Positions 25,094-33,642 of a stretch of DNA of 33,805 nt are shown here, one piece after another; position 1 is the stretch's first letter; the number at the start of each line of letters is the position of its first letter. Origin of the DNA: Clostridiales bacterium. GTDB taxonomy: Bacteria; Bacillota; Clostridia; Oscillospirales; Butyricicoccaceae. The stretch lies in NCBI GenBank assembly GCA_022775385.1, contig JALFIV010000036.1, positions 1-33,805 on the forward strand, read 5' to 3'. A program made the position numbers and the translations under genes. Below the pieces are notes generated by a model. That model saw only the letters and a program-made list of their open reading frames with translations. It searched no databases and was not told the origin of the DNA.

Positions 25094-25876
25094 TCAGCTC
25101 CTCCTCATCTGATTCAGCAGTGCGGTTTTGTCCGGTGCTCGCATGAGCACCTCGCCCATGAGCACCGCGTCCGCACCGATTCTGCGCAGAGCCGCGACAT
25201 CCCCGGCGCTCTTGACGCCGGACTCCGCCACATACAGGCAGTTTTCCGGAATGCGGTCACGCAGACGGGCGGCGTTGGAAAAGTCCACCGAGAAGTCCTT
25301 CAGATTCCGGTTGTTGACGCCGATGAGCTTGGCGCCGGCGGCGACCGCGGAATCGATCTCGGATTCATCGTGCGTCTCCACGAGGGCGGACAGGCCGAGC
25401 GAATCACAGATGGACAGATAGCGCGCGATGGTATCGGTGTCCAGAATCGCGCAGATGAGCAGGACGGCGTCCGCACCCATCAGCTTTGCCTGATAGATCT
25501 GGTATTCATCCACTGTGAAATCCTTGCGGATCATCGGGGTGTCCACCGTGCGGCGGATCTCGGTGAAAATCTCATCGCTTCCGAGAAACCACTTGGGTTC
25601 GGTCAGGCAGGAGATGCAGTCTGCGCCTGCCGCTTCATACTCCTGGGCAATGCGCAGGTAGGGGAAGTCCGGTGCGATCACGCCCTTGGACGGCGACGCC
25701 TTTTTGACCTCGCAGATAAAGGACAGACCGTCTGCGCGCAGTGCCTGTTCAAAACAGAACGGCGTGCGGCCGGCGGAAAGCTCATGACAGCGCTCTTTCA
25801 GCTCCTGCAGGCTGTGTTTGGCGGCGTCCGCCTTGACACGCTCGGCGGCGTGAGCGGCAAGTTCATCTAAAATCAT
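25094..25876 (-). CDS. trpC: Indole-3-glycerol phosphate synthase
   Basis: A 260-residue TIM barrel that closes the indole ring with loss of CO2. Motifs run in order: [12 protein letters not shown] (substrate lysine), [37 protein letters not shown] (residues in part), [12 protein letters not shown] and [12 protein letters not shown]. All expected catalytic Lys and Glu residues are visible. It overlaps the trpD stop by 4 bp (ATGA) and is followed directly by trpF. Confidence 0.96.
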   Translation of the reverse strand: MILDELAAHAAERVKADAAKHSLQELKERCHELSAGRTPFCFEQALRADGLSFICEVKKASPSKGVIAPDFPYLRIAQEYEAAGADCISCLTEPKWFLGSDEIFTEIRRTVDTPMIRKDFTVDEYQIYQAKLMGADAVLLICAILDTDTIARYLSICDSLGLSALVETHDESEIDSAVAAGAKLIGVNNRNLKDFSVDFSNAARLRDRIPENCLYVAESGVKSAGDVAALRRIGADAVLMGEVLMRAPDKTALLNQMRRS

Positions 25877-26904
25877 TCCGCACCCTCATTGCTCGCCTTG
25901 GCAAATTCCGCAACCTTGGCGGCCGCCTTGCCGGAGTCAATCATCTCGGCAGCCAGCTTGACGCCGTCGGCAATCGAATCCGCCTTGCCCGCGGCATACA
26001 GCGCCGCACCGGCGTTCATCAGCACGACATTGCGCTTGGCGCCGCGCTCGTTTCCGGTCAGAATGTCCATTGTGATTCTGGCGTTTTCCGCCGGCGTGCC
26101 GCCGACGATATCGTCCTTGGTCGCTCGCTCAAAGCCGAAATCCTCCGGCTGGATGGTGTAGGTCTTGTATTCGCCGCCGCCGAAATCGCAGACCGTGGTC
26201 GGCGCGCTGATCGAAATCTCATCCAGCTTGTCCTGACCGTATACCACCACGCCGCGCTTGACACCGAGACTGGTGAGAACCTTTGCCAGCGGCTCAACGA
26301 GGTATTCGTCGTAGACACCGAGCAGCTGGTAGTTCGGGCTTGCCGGATTGGTGATCGGCCCGAGAATGTTGAATACCGTGCGGAAGCCGAGTTCCTTGCG
26401 GATTGCGCCGACGTACTTCATGGATGTGTGGTACTTCTGTGCGAACATGAAGCAGATGCCGACCTCGCGGAGCAGACGGACACAGTCCTCCGGACTCTGC
26501 TGAATGTTGACGCCCAGCGCTTCGAGGCAGTCGGCGGTGCCGCACTGCGAGGAAGCGGCGCGGTTACCGTGCTTGGCGACCTTGACGCCCGCCGCGGCCA
26601 GAATAAAGACCGAGGTGGTGGAGATGTTGAAGCTGTGTGCACCGTCACCACCGGTACCGACGATTTCCAGACAGTCCATGTCGCCGGTATCGACCGGGAT
26701 CGCATGGCTGCGCATCGCGGCGGCACAGCCGGAGATCTCGTCGATGGTTTCAGCACGGGTGCTCTTGGTGGACAGAGCGGCAAGGAACGCGGCGTTCTGC
26801 GTTGCGGTCGTCTCTCCGCTCATGATTTCATTCATGACCTGAAAGGCTTCGTCGTAGGTCAGGTCTTCTTTGGTGACAATTTTAATAATCGCTTCTTTAA
26901 TCAT
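25873..26904 (-). CDS. trpD: Anthranilate phosphoribosyltransferase
   Basis: Transfers phosphoribose from PRPP to anthranilate. The 343 residues have the small helical N-terminal domain and the [16 protein letters not shown] phosphate/PRPP loop near residues 80-95. [22 protein letters not shown], the Asp-Glu metal pair ([10 protein letters not shown] region) and [14 protein letters not shown] are also family marks. It is not fused to TrpG, unlike the enterobacterial gene. The ATG has AAGGAG about 8 nt upstream and lies 39 bp after trpG. Confidence 0.96.
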   Translation of the reverse strand: MIKEAIIKIVTKEDLTYDEAFQVMNEIMSGETTATQNAAFLAALSTKSTRAETIDEISGCAAAMRSHAIPVDTGDMDCLEIVGTGGDGAHSFNISTTSVFILAAAGVKVAKHGNRAASSQCGTADCLEALGVNIQQSPEDCVRLLREVGICFMFAQKYHTSMKYVGAIRKELGFRTVFNILGPITNPASPNYQLLGVYDEYLVEPLAKVLTSLGVKRGVVVYGQDKLDEISISAPTTVCDFGGGEYKTYTIQPEDFGFERATKDDIVGGTPAENARITMDILTGNERGAKRNVVLMNAGAALYAAGKADSIADGVKLAAEMIDSGKAAAKVAEFAKASNEGAE

Positions 26905-26943
26905 GATACGATACTCCTTCTCTGTTGTCTATATTCGAATGTC

Positions 26944-27513
26944 TCAGTCCATCGTGATGGAGAGGAAATTCTCCATCATCACCCGTCCGTCCGGTGTCAG
27001 GATGGATTCGGGATGGAACTGAAGTCCAAAAATCTTCTTTTCCAGATTCATGACGGCCATGACTTCGCCGTTGGCGTCTGTCGATACCACCTTGAGCTCA
27101 TCCGGCAGATTCGTGCCGATCAGCGAGTGATAGCGCGCGACGAGAATGCGCTCCGGCAGTCCGCGGAAGATCGGACAGCCCGGATCCACCGTGACCTCGC
27201 TCTGCTTGCCGTGCATCAGCTTCTTCGCGTGCTTGACCGTGCCGCCGAACACCTCGCAGATCGCCTGATGACCGAGGCAGACGCCGAGAATCGGGATGCG
27301 GCCGCCGAATTCGCGGATGACATCCTCGCAGATGCCGGCGTCGCACGGACGTCCCGGACCGGGGGAGAGCAGAATGTGGGACGGATTCAGCTGACGGATT
27401 TCCCCCAGTGTGATCCGGTCGTTGCGGACCACTTTGATATCCGGCTGAATGCTTCCCGCGAGCTGAAAGACGTTGTAGGAAAAGCTGTCGTAGTTGTCAA
27501 TCAATAAAAGCAT
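26944..27513 (-). CDS. trpG: Anthranilate synthase glutaminase component
   Basis: Class I glutamine amidotransferase of 189 residues that supplies ammonia to TrpE. The triad is visible: Cys in LGVCLGHQAI (near 78), and His and Glu in QFHPESIL (near 166-171). LLIDNYDSFSYN at the start and SPGPGRPCDAG are typical. In related bacteria this subunit can also serve 4-amino-4-deoxychorismate synthase; no pabB is seen here. It lies 14 bp after trpE with AAGGAGAC as ribosome binding site. Confidence 0.95.
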   Translation of the reverse strand: MLLLIDNYDSFSYNVFQLAGSIQPDIKVVRNDRITLGEIRQLNPSHILLSPGPGRPCDAGICEDVIREFGGRIPILGVCLGHQAICEVFGGTVKHAKKLMHGKQSEVTVDPGCPIFRGLPERILVARYHSLIGTNLPDELKVVSTDANGEVMAVMNLEKKIFGLQFHPESILTPDGRVMMENFLSITMD

Positions 27514-27527
27514 GTCTGTCTCCTTTC

Positions 27528-28994
27528 TCAGTCTGCCTCGACCTCTGCGGCACGTTCAATCGCGCTGATGACCGCGCCGGCCTTGTTCTGGGACTCGAGA
27601 TATTCGTTCTCGGGTACCGAATCGGCGACAATGCCGCCGCCCGCCTGTACGCTGACCACATCGTTTTTCTTGACCGCCATGCGGATGGCGATGCAGACAT
27701 CCAGATTGCCGGTGAAGTCGACATAGCCGAGTGCGCCTCCGTAGACACCGCGTCCGCACGGCTCGAGCTCTTCGATGATCTCACATGCGCGGATTTTCGG
27801 AGCGCCGGACAGCGTGCCGGCGGGGAGCAGGGCGGCGATTGCGTCAAACGCATCGTACTGCGGAAGGATATCGCCCTCGACCATCGAGCAGATGTGCATG
27901 ATGCGGGAGTAGCGGTGGATCATTTTGTATTCCGTGACTTCGACCGAGTTATAACGGGAGAGTCTGCCGATGTCGTTGCGGCCGAGATCGACCAGCATGT
28001 TGTGCTCGGACAGCTCCTTCTCGTCGGAGAGCAGGTCTGCTTCCAGTGCGCGGTCCTCCGCATCGGTCTTTCCGCGCGGACGGGAGCCGGCGACCGGGAA
28101 GGTGACCAGCCGGCCGTCCTGCAGCTTGACCAGCGTTTCCGGCGAGGTCGACATGATCTCGATGTCATCGCAGTGAAAGTATACCATGTACGGAGACGGA
28201 TTGGTGGTGCGCAGGACGCGGTAGGCATCGATCAGGCTGGCATGGTATTCCGTCTGCCACCGGCGGGAGAGGACCGCCTGAAAGATATCGCCGTCGACGA
28301 TGTACTGCTTGGTCTTATTCACAATGTCACAGTATTCGTCTTTCGTGACATTGCAGGTGAACTTGGGTTTTTCGGTGATTTTTGTCTTGGGCAGCGGCAT
28401 CGGATCGCGGATCAGAGCGACCATCTTTTCGATGTCGGCGCGTGCCGCACCGTAGTTTTCCAGCAGATTATCGGTCTCCAGATTGACGATGACCGAGATT
28501 TTCTGATACAGATGATCGTAGGCGATGACCTTGCTGCACAGCATCAGGTCAAAGTCGTCTGCATCGCTGCCGCTCAGCTCCAGCGTCGGCTCGGCATAGC
28601 CGATCATGCGGTAGGCATAGTAGCCGACCAGACCGCCGGTGAAGGAAGGGAATCCCTCGATTTTCGGCGCCTTGTAGTGGGACATCAGCTCGCGCAGAAT
28701 CTGATACGGATTATCGGTCTGCACCTGTGTGGTGGTGCCGTCCTGATATTCGGTGGTGACGACATGATCCCGGCAGACGATATGGACGATGGGATCATAG
28801 CCGAGGAAGGAATAGCGTCCCCATTTTTCGCCGCCCTCAATGCTCTCCAGCAGGAAATACCGGTCGGAGACCTGTGCGATTTTGCGCAGCAGGGTGATCG
28901 GTGTGATGACATCGGCATAGATGTCGCGGCAGAGCGGGACGATGGAATAGTCCTTTGCATATGCCTCGATCTCAGAAGTAGATGGTTTTAACAT
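27528..28994 (-). CDS. trpE: Anthranilate synthase component I
   Basis: Converts chorismate and ammonia to anthranilate, the committed step. The 488 residues have an N-terminal domain with the LLES motif (YFLLESIEGG), which binds tryptophan for feedback inhibition in homologs. The C-terminal chorismate-binding domain carries PSPYMVYF, GSRPRGKT, DLGRNDIGR, PAGTLSGAPK and VQAGGGIVADS. The ATG at 28994 is chosen because AAAGG lies 9 nt upstream; an earlier frame extension runs into the T-box leader and is not real. It is first in the trp operon. Confidence 0.97.
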   Translation of the reverse strand: MLKPSTSEIEAYAKDYSIVPLCRDIYADVITPITLLRKIAQVSDRYFLLESIEGGEKWGRYSFLGYDPIVHIVCRDHVVTTEYQDGTTTQVQTDNPYQILRELMSHYKAPKIEGFPSFTGGLVGYYAYRMIGYAEPTLELSGSDADDFDLMLCSKVIAYDHLYQKISVIVNLETDNLLENYGAARADIEKMVALIRDPMPLPKTKITEKPKFTCNVTKDEYCDIVNKTKQYIVDGDIFQAVLSRRWQTEYHASLIDAYRVLRTTNPSPYMVYFHCDDIEIMSTSPETLVKLQDGRLVTFPVAGSRPRGKTDAEDRALEADLLSDEKELSEHNMLVDLGRNDIGRLSRYNSVEVTEYKMIHRYSRIMHICSMVEGDILPQYDAFDAIAALLPAGTLSGAPKIRACEIIEELEPCGRGVYGGALGYVDFTGNLDVCIAIRMAVKKNDVVSVQAGGGIVADSVPENEYLESQNKAGAVISAIERAAEVEAD

Positions 28995-29056
28995 AGTGGT
29001 CATCCTTTCTTTGCGGGTACTTGCGGCGGCAGGGGACGAGGAACAGCAAAAAGAGA

Positions 29057-29099
29057 ATAAAAAAAGCTTTTGCCCCCATATCACTATGGGACAAAAGCT
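29057..29099 (-). terminator. Regulated terminator of the trp T-box leader
   Basis: Arms 29065-29080 and 29085-29099 form a roughly 14-bp stem with a 4-nt loop and one imperfection. On the minus strand it is followed by TTTTTTTATT. The right arm competes with the antiterminator that includes the T-box core. Confidence 0.9.
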
Positions 29100-29339
29100 G
29101 AAACTTCTGCGGTACCACCCAGATTGCCGTAAAAAACGACCGCTCACCGCACACAAACATGTGCGCCTCTTCGGTAACGGCGGAGGAACACCGTCAGCGC
29201 CTACTGCTCGGATAGAGGTTCAGGCTGCCCTCGCGAGTCCATTCGACCGGCTGTCCAACGCCGCGATTTCACCGTCCGCGGCTCTCTGAAGAAGGAACGA
29301 ATCCGATGTACTTCTCTCGTTCACAGGTTTTTCTATTTC
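29060..29339 (-). promoter_or_regulatory. T-box riboswitch, tryptophan-specific (UGG specifier)
   Basis: The minus strand carries the conserved T-box core GGGTGGTACCGC (29109-29120), whose TGGT bulge pairs with the free tRNA acceptor end. Stem I features precede it: CAGAGAGCC and GGTGAAA in the upper stem. In the specifier region GAA-TGG-AC, the codon TGG for tryptophan is at 29239-29241. The core is followed by a terminator hairpin, AGCTTTTG/CAAAAGCT arms at 29065-29099, with a run of seven Ts. Uncharged tRNA-Trp should favour the antiterminator and allow transcription of trpE onward; charged tRNA should cause termination. Confidence 0.95.
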
Positions 29340-29345
29340 GGGTTT

Positions 29346-29375
29346 ATTGTACTCTGTGTTTTTCATGTTTGTCAA
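29346..29375 (-). promoter_or_regulatory. Promoter of the trp operon
   Basis: On the minus strand, consensus TTGACA (29370-29375), 18 bp, then TACAAT (29346-29351). Transcription would start near 29339, right at the beginning of the T-box stem I. Confidence 0.88.
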
Positions 29376-29475
29376 GTGGGAAAGAGAGAAAAGTTAGTAA
29401 AAACGGTTTAAACCCGTGGCGGACAGCGTATCATAAGCGGGGAGGGAAGAAAACCAGCATTTTGGCAAACAATAC

Positions 29476-29488
29476 AAAAAGCGTTTCA
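29476..29488. promoter_or_regulatory. cre-like CcpA site upstream of glgP
   Basis: AAAAAGCGTTTCA matches the ideal catabolite-response element TGAAAGCGTTTCA at 11 of 13 positions, with an intact central GCGTTTCA. It lies about 90 bp upstream of the glgP -35, a location often linked to activation rather than simple block. The rest of 29352-29576 shows no gene; a small open frame there lacks a ribosome binding site. Confidence 0.5.
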
Positions 29489-29576
29489 TTGTTTCGGTGA
29501 ATGTGCTAAAAAACAGGTGCGAACGGGATGTAACATGAGCGAAGCGTGGAAAAAAGGCAAGATACCGAAAAAAATG

Positions 29577-29605
29577 TTGAAAAGAACAGGGCGGTTTGCT
29601 ATAAT
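29577..29605 (+). promoter_or_regulatory. Promoter of glgP
   Basis: TTGAAA (29577-29582), 17 bp, then consensus TATAAT (29600-29605). Transcription should start near 29612, giving a leader of about 180 nt. Confidence 0.88.
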
Positions 29606-29709
29606 AACAACGTCAAAATGGAAAATGTAAGAAAGTTGCAGTTTGGAAATGTGACTGGTTTTTCATTGGTTTTTGAACTTCGGCGCGCTGTTAGTTCCCC
29701 ATTTTGTGA

Positions 29710-29743
29710 CCGTGTATGCTGCGGTCCCGCATAGGCGCACCGG
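29710..29743 (+). promoter_or_regulatory. Hairpin in the long glgP leader
   Basis: An inner stem TATGC/GCATA (29715-29719, 29729-29733) and an outer stem CCGTG/CACCGG (29710-29714, 29738-29743, one bulge) can form a two-part hairpin about 50 nt before the start codon. It matches no known riboswitch class that I recognise. Confidence 0.35.
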
Positions 29744-29790
29744 TTGATGACACACACATATACCAATACAGAAAGGTGGAATTTATTCGA

Positions 29791-32187
29791 ATGGCGAAAC
29801 AGCTGAATTTGGATAATCTGATGGACAGCATCTGCCTTTACCTCAAGAGTGACCGGAGAAAGAATCTCGACGAGGCAAATGCGCAGGATCTGCACCATGC
29901 ACTGTCGAAGGCACTGATGGCACGCATTGCGGACGATTGGAAGGAGAGCCTGGCTCTCCATGACACTTCCCGTCATGCATACTATATGTCCGCTGAATTC
30001 CTGATCGGACGTGCAATTTACAACAATCTGGTATGTCTCGGCATTTATGATGAGGTTGAGGCAATGTTCCAGGAGCACGGCCTGAGCCTGAGCATGCTGG
30101 AAGAAGTTGAGGACGCTTCGCTGGGCAACGGCGGTCTTGGCCGTCTGGCAGCCTGCTTCCTGGACTCTGCGGCAACACAGGATCTCCCGCTCGACGGCTA
30201 CGGCATCCGCTACCGCTACGGCCTGTTCAAGCAGTACATTCAGGACGGTTTCCAGAAGGAGACCGCCGACGACTGGACCCGCTTCGGCGATCCGTGGAGC
30301 ATCCGTTCCGAGTCGGATTCTGTTCTGGTTAAGTTCGGCGATCAGGCCGTCCGTGCCGTTCCGTACGACATTCCGATTATCGGTTACAAGACCAAGAACA
30401 TCGGCAACCTGCGTCTGTGGCAGGCAGAGTCGATCGATTCGTTCGACTTCAACGAGTTTAACGAGCAGCACTATGATGCTTCCGTCCGTGAGAAGAACCG
30501 CGCAGAGGACATTTCCCGCGTTCTGTATCCGAACGATTCCACCGACGAGGGTAAGAAGCTGCGTCTGAAGCAGCAGTACTTCTTCTGCTCGGCATCTCTG
30601 CAGGATATCATCCGCAAGTACAAGAAGGTACACGGCAATGATTTCAGCCGTTTTGCTGATTTCAACGCCATCCAGCTGAACGATACCCATCCGGTTATCT
30701 CGATTCCGGAGCTGGTTCGCCTGCTGACCACCTACGAGGGTGTTGAGTTCAGACAGGCAGTCAAGATCGCGCAGAAGACCTTTGCATACACCAACCACAC
30801 CGTCCTTCCGGAGGCGCTGGAGAAGTGGAGCAAGCACATCATGCAGGCGGTCGTTCCGGATGTTTACAACATCATCGAGCGCATCAACAACATGTTCATT
30901 GATGAGCTGTATCACATGAATCGTTCTCCGGACTTCATCCAGAGCGTTCAGATCATCAAGCACGACCAGATCCACATGGCAAATCTGGCGATGTACGGTT
31001 CCAGCTATGTCAACGGCGTTGCTGCGATCCACTCTGACATCCTCAAGAAGGTCACGCTGAACAGCTTCTACCAGATCTGGCCGGAGCGCTTCCAGAACAA
31101 GACCAACGGCGTCACTCCGAGACGTTGGATCGCGATGAACAACCGCGAGCTGTCCGCTCTGCTGACCCGTCTGCTGGGCTCGGACGAGTGGGTCACCGAC
31201 CTGTCCAAGCTCAAGGAGCTGGAGAAGTATGCAGACGACAAGGCTGTTCTGGAAGAGTTCATGGAGATCAAGCATCAGAAGAAGCATCAGCTGGGTATGT
31301 TCATGCTCAAGCATGACGGCACCGCGCCGATCAAGAACTCGATGTATGATATCCAGATCAAGCGTCTGCACGAGTACAAGAGACAGCTGCTGAACGCGCT
31401 GTCCATCCTGTATATCTACTTCGGACTGAAGGACGGCTCCATTCAGAACTTCCATCCGACCACCTTCATCTTCGGTGCAAAGGCAGCGCCGGGCTACCGC
31501 CGCGCAAAGGGCATCATCAAGCTGATCAACGAGATCGCCCGCGTCATCGAGGAGGACGGTCAGGTCCGCGACAAGATCCGCGTCATCTTCGTCTCCAACT
31601 ACAACGTATCCTACGCAGAGAAGCTGGTTGCAGCTGCTGACGTTTCCGAGCAGATCTCCATGGCAGGCAAGGAAGCATCCGGTACCGGCAACATGAAGTT
31701 CATGATGAACGGCGCTGTTACGCTGGGTACGCTGGACGGCGCAAACGTTGAGATCTTTGAGGAGGCCGGCGAGGAGAACAACTACCGCTTCGGCGGCACG
31801 GTTGAGGAGCTCGACTATCAGGAGCACCACGACTACATCCCGTACAATATCTACAACGGAGATCCGAAGATCAAGCGCGTTCTCGAAGCGCTGGTCAATG
31901 GTATGCTGAACGACAACGGAACCGGTATGTTCCGCGAGCTGTATGATTCCCTCATCCACAAGGTTGACTGGGCACAGATCCATCCGGACCAGTACTTCCT
32001 GATGTATGACTTCAAGAGCTATGTCGATGCAAAGCTGCGCTGCAACCGCGATTACAGCGAGGATAAGTATGCATTTGCAAAGAAGTGCTGGATCAACATC
32101 TGTAATTCCGGCAAGTTCTCGTCCGACAGAACCATCCGCGATTACGCGAACGAAATCTGGCACATTGACCCGATTGAGTTCGAATAA
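29791..32187 (+). CDS. glgP: Glycogen/starch alpha-glucan phosphorylase
   Basis: PLP enzyme of 798 residues that releases glucose 1-phosphate from the ends of alpha-1,4-glucans. Family motifs occur in order: YMSAEFLIGR, LGNGGLGRLAACFLDS, YRYGLFKQ, FNAIQLNDTHP, TNHTVLPEALE, NKTNGVTPRRW and KRLHEYKRQLLN. The PLP lysine is Lys636 in EASGTGNMKFMMNG. The ATG at 29791 is chosen because AAAGGTGG precedes it; an upstream in-frame start at 29716 lacks one. Codon use is very biased to C-ending codons, suggesting high expression. No other glycogen genes are adjacent. Its own promoter, an upstream cre-like site and a terminator make it a single-gene unit. Confidence 0.97.
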   Translation: MAKQLNLDNLMDSICLYLKSDRRKNLDEANAQDLHHALSKALMARIADDWKESLALHDTSRHAYYMSAEFLIGRAIYNNLVCLGIYDEVEAMFQEHGLSLSMLEEVEDASLGNGGLGRLAACFLDSAATQDLPLDGYGIRYRYGLFKQYIQDGFQKETADDWTRFGDPWSIRSESDSVLVKFGDQAVRAVPYDIPIIGYKTKNIGNLRLWQAESIDSFDFNEFNEQHYDASVREKNRAEDISRVLYPNDSTDEGKKLRLKQQYFFCSASLQDIIRKYKKVHGNDFSRFADFNAIQLNDTHPVISIPELVRLLTTYEGVEFRQAVKIAQKTFAYTNHTVLPEALEKWSKHIMQAVVPDVYNIIERINNMFIDELYHMNRSPDFIQSVQIIKHDQIHMANLAMYGSSYVNGVAAIHSDILKKVTLNSFYQIWPERFQNKTNGVTPRRWIAMNNRELSALLTRLLGSDEWVTDLSKLKELEKYADDKAVLEEFMEIKHQKKHQLGMFMLKHDGTAPIKNSMYDIQIKRLHEYKRQLLNALSILYIYFGLKDGSIQNFHPTTFIFGAKAAPGYRRAKGIIKLINEIARVIEEDGQVRDKIRVIFVSNYNVSYAEKLVAAADVSEQISMAGKEASGTGNMKFMMNGAVTLGTLDGANVEIFEEAGEENNYRFGGTVEELDYQEHHDYIPYNIYNGDPKIKRVLEALVNGMLNDNGTGMFRELYDSLIHKVDWAQIHPDQYFLMYDFKSYVDAKLRCNRDYSEDKYAFAKKCWINICNSGKFSSDRTIRDYANEIWHIDPIEFE

Positions 32188-32212
32188 GAGCGATATCATT
32201 ATCAAAAGAAAC

Positions 32213-32248
32213 AAACTGGCGTTGCCCGCTTGGGCAATGCCAGTTTTC
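32213..32248 (+). terminator. Terminator after glgP
   Basis: AAACTGGC-G-TTGCCC pairs with GGGCAA-T-GCCAGTTT (32213-32227 and 32232-32246), one mismatch and a 4-nt loop. A short TTTT tract (32244-32247) follows, so efficiency may be moderate. Confidence 0.8.
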
Positions 32249-32301
32249 ACGTCAAACCATTGAAACCGATAGGATCATCGAAGGGAAAGTCAGGATTTTT
32301 C

Positions 32302-33363
32302 ATGGATAATAGTGAATCACAACAGAAGCCGCTGAGAAAGCGGATTGATGCCATCGACGCCTGCAAGCTGATTGCGGCACTGTTTGTCGTCGGCATTCAT
32401 ACCGCTCCGCTGGACTCGCTGAGTGAATCGGCGAATTTCACCCTGTTCGAGTGCTTTTCCCGATTCGCCGTTCCGTTTTATTTTGCAAGCTCGGCATTCT
32501 TTTTCTTCCGCGGCGGCGTGGATGAAAAGAAGCTCTGGCACTATGAGCGCCGGATGGGAATTCTGTATGGAATCTGGTTTTTGATCGCGTTTCCGGTCAC
32601 CTTTGCCCGGAAATACTGGGTGCTGTTTACACAGCATGAGCTTCCGGTCGCGATCTGGAGAACCGTCCGCGGATTCCTGTTTGCATCCAGCTTCCGCGGC
32701 TCGTGGTTTTTGTCCGGATCCATGTTCTGTGCACTGGTCATCTTCTATCTGAGCAAAAAACTCAAAACCAAGCACATTATGTGGATCTGCAGTGCGTCTT
32801 ATGTGTTCTGCGTGCTGTGCAGTACGTACGGCAATCTGATTTACCGGATCGGTCTGGGGGAGCAGTATGAGACGCTGCTGTTCTATTTCGCCCATCCGTA
32901 TACCAGCATCATCACCGGTCTGCTGTACTTTGCCATCGGCAAGTATTTTGCCGAGCATGAGATGGAGGCATCCGCAAAGGATCCGAAAAAGTATTTCCTG
33001 CTCAGTGCGATTACCATGGCGGGAGTCATGCTGGAATACACAGTCGCACAGCGCATGGGCTGGGTGAATTCCACCGACTGCTGTTTTATGCTCATTCCGA
33101 ACGTGTACTGTCTGCTGACGTTTGCGCTGAGTTCCAGTATTCACCTGAAGCATGTCAAAGAGATCCGTGCAAGCGGCGTCATCGTGTTCTTTGCACATTT
33201 CAGTGTGCTGTATGCCTTCCAGATGATGGACAAGTATTTGGGACTTCACATCGACACGCTGACCCGGTATCTGCTGATTCTGCTGATCTCGTTCAGCTTT
33301 GCCCATTTTGTGCTTCGCATGGAGGACCGCAAACACTGGCGATGGATGCACTATCTGCATTGA
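32302..33363 (+). CDS. Membrane acyltransferase, family 3
   Basis: A 353-residue integral membrane protein with about ten hydrophobic segments, matching the acyltransferase-3 (OafA/WecH-like) family that moves acyl groups, often acetyl, onto sugars or lipids at the cell surface. The N-terminal family pattern is RIDAIDACKLIAALFVVGIHTAP, shown here at residues 14-36, with the likely catalytic His33. An Arg-rich inner loop (YERRMG) follows. The ATG at 32302 with a weak AGG upstream gives a natural N-terminus; an earlier frame start overlaps the glgP terminator. No polysaccharide or cell-wall genes are beside it, so the substrate is unknown. It is the last gene before an apparent mobile-element junction. 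Confidence 0.85.
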   Translation: MDNSESQQKPLRKRIDAIDACKLIAALFVVGIHTAPLDSLSESANFTLFECFSRFAVPFYFASSAFFFFRGGVDEKKLWHYERRMGILYGIWFLIAFPVTFARKYWVLFTQHELPVAIWRTVRGFLFASSFRGSWFLSGSMFCALVIFYLSKKLKTKHIMWICSASYVFCVLCSTYGNLIYRIGLGEQYETLLFYFAHPYTSIITGLLYFAIGKYFAEHEMEASAKDPKKYFLLSAITMAGVMLEYTVAQRMGWVNSTDCCFMLIPNVYCLLTFALSSSIHLKHVKEIRASGVIVFFAHFSVLYAFQMMDKYLGLHIDTLTRYLLILLISFSFAHFVLRMEDRKHWRWMHYLH

Positions 33364-33366
33364 TGG

Positions 33367-33397
33367 AAAACAAAAAGACCTGCATCAGAGAGCGGTC
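33367..33397 (-). terminator. Minus-strand hairpin with U-tract after the acyltransferase
   Basis: GACC-GC pairs with GC-A-GGTC (33377-33383 and 33392-33397, one bulge). On the minus strand it is followed by TTTTTGTTTT. No gene on the minus strand reaches it inside the window, so it may be the leftover terminator of a gene displaced by an insertion. Confidence 0.45.
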
Positions 33398-33414
33398 CAA
33401 TAAAACAGTATAAC

Positions 33415-33460
33415 AAAACCGGGAAGCAACATGATTTAGGTCGTGTTACTTCCCGGTTTT
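33415..33460. terminator. Bidirectional terminator downstream of the acyltransferase
   Basis: AAAACCGGGAAG (33415-33426) pairs perfectly with CTTCCCGGTTTT (33449-33460). The inner bases can extend the stem with a few mismatches. Each arm ends in a U-tract for its own strand. Confidence 0.85.
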
Positions 33461-33474
33461 CATAATAGCAGGGT

Positions 33475-33554
33475 TTGGGGAAGGCACTCCCCAACAAGAT
33501 TCCATGAGGGCAAAATGAGTAATAGGCGAAATTTGGACCCATGGCAGAATCTTG
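33475..33554. repeat. Stacked inverted repeats ahead of the RHH gene
   Basis: TTGGGGA/TCCCCAA (33475-33481, 33488-33494) is a 7-bp hairpin. It is followed at once by CAAGATTC-CATG (33495-33506), which pairs with CATG and GAATCTTG (33540-33543, 33547-33554). No U-tract follows. Such adjacent repeats just before a ribbon-helix-helix gene are reminiscent of an origin of transfer or the end of a mobile element, but no nic site is recognised. Confidence 0.5.
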
Positions 33555-33570
33555 CTCTGTAATGACCGAA

Positions 33571-33599
33571 TTGATTTTTAGAGCTATTTGCGCTACACT
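33571..33599 (+). promoter_or_regulatory. Promoter of the RHH gene
   Basis: TTGATT (33571-33576), 17 bp, then TACACT (33594-33599). The predicted start near 33606 lies about 37 nt before the start codon. Confidence 0.65.
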
Positions 33600-33642
33600 A
33601 TTACACAGGTACACAAGTAGATGTGTTGTGAGGTATAAGATT

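Noticed and set aside
28995-29156. Longer N-terminus for TrpE
   Set aside because: The extension reads through the T-box terminator and core; the ATG at 28994 has a spaced AAAGG and gives the normal TrpE start.
29546-29734. Small open frame between the trp and glgP promoters
   Set aside because: It spans the glgP promoter and its predicted transcript start, has no ribosome binding site, and its protein has no recognisable pattern.
29599-32250. Very long open frame antisense to glgP
   Set aside because: It is a codon-bias shadow of a highly expressed gene: no ribosome binding site and no recognisable domains, with Val/Leu/Asp-rich repetitive composition. The glgP product on the other strand is unmistakable.
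33351-33614. Minus-strand 87-residue frame over the junction
   Set aside because: It runs through two hairpins and the inverted repeats, lacks a ribosome binding site and shows no domain.
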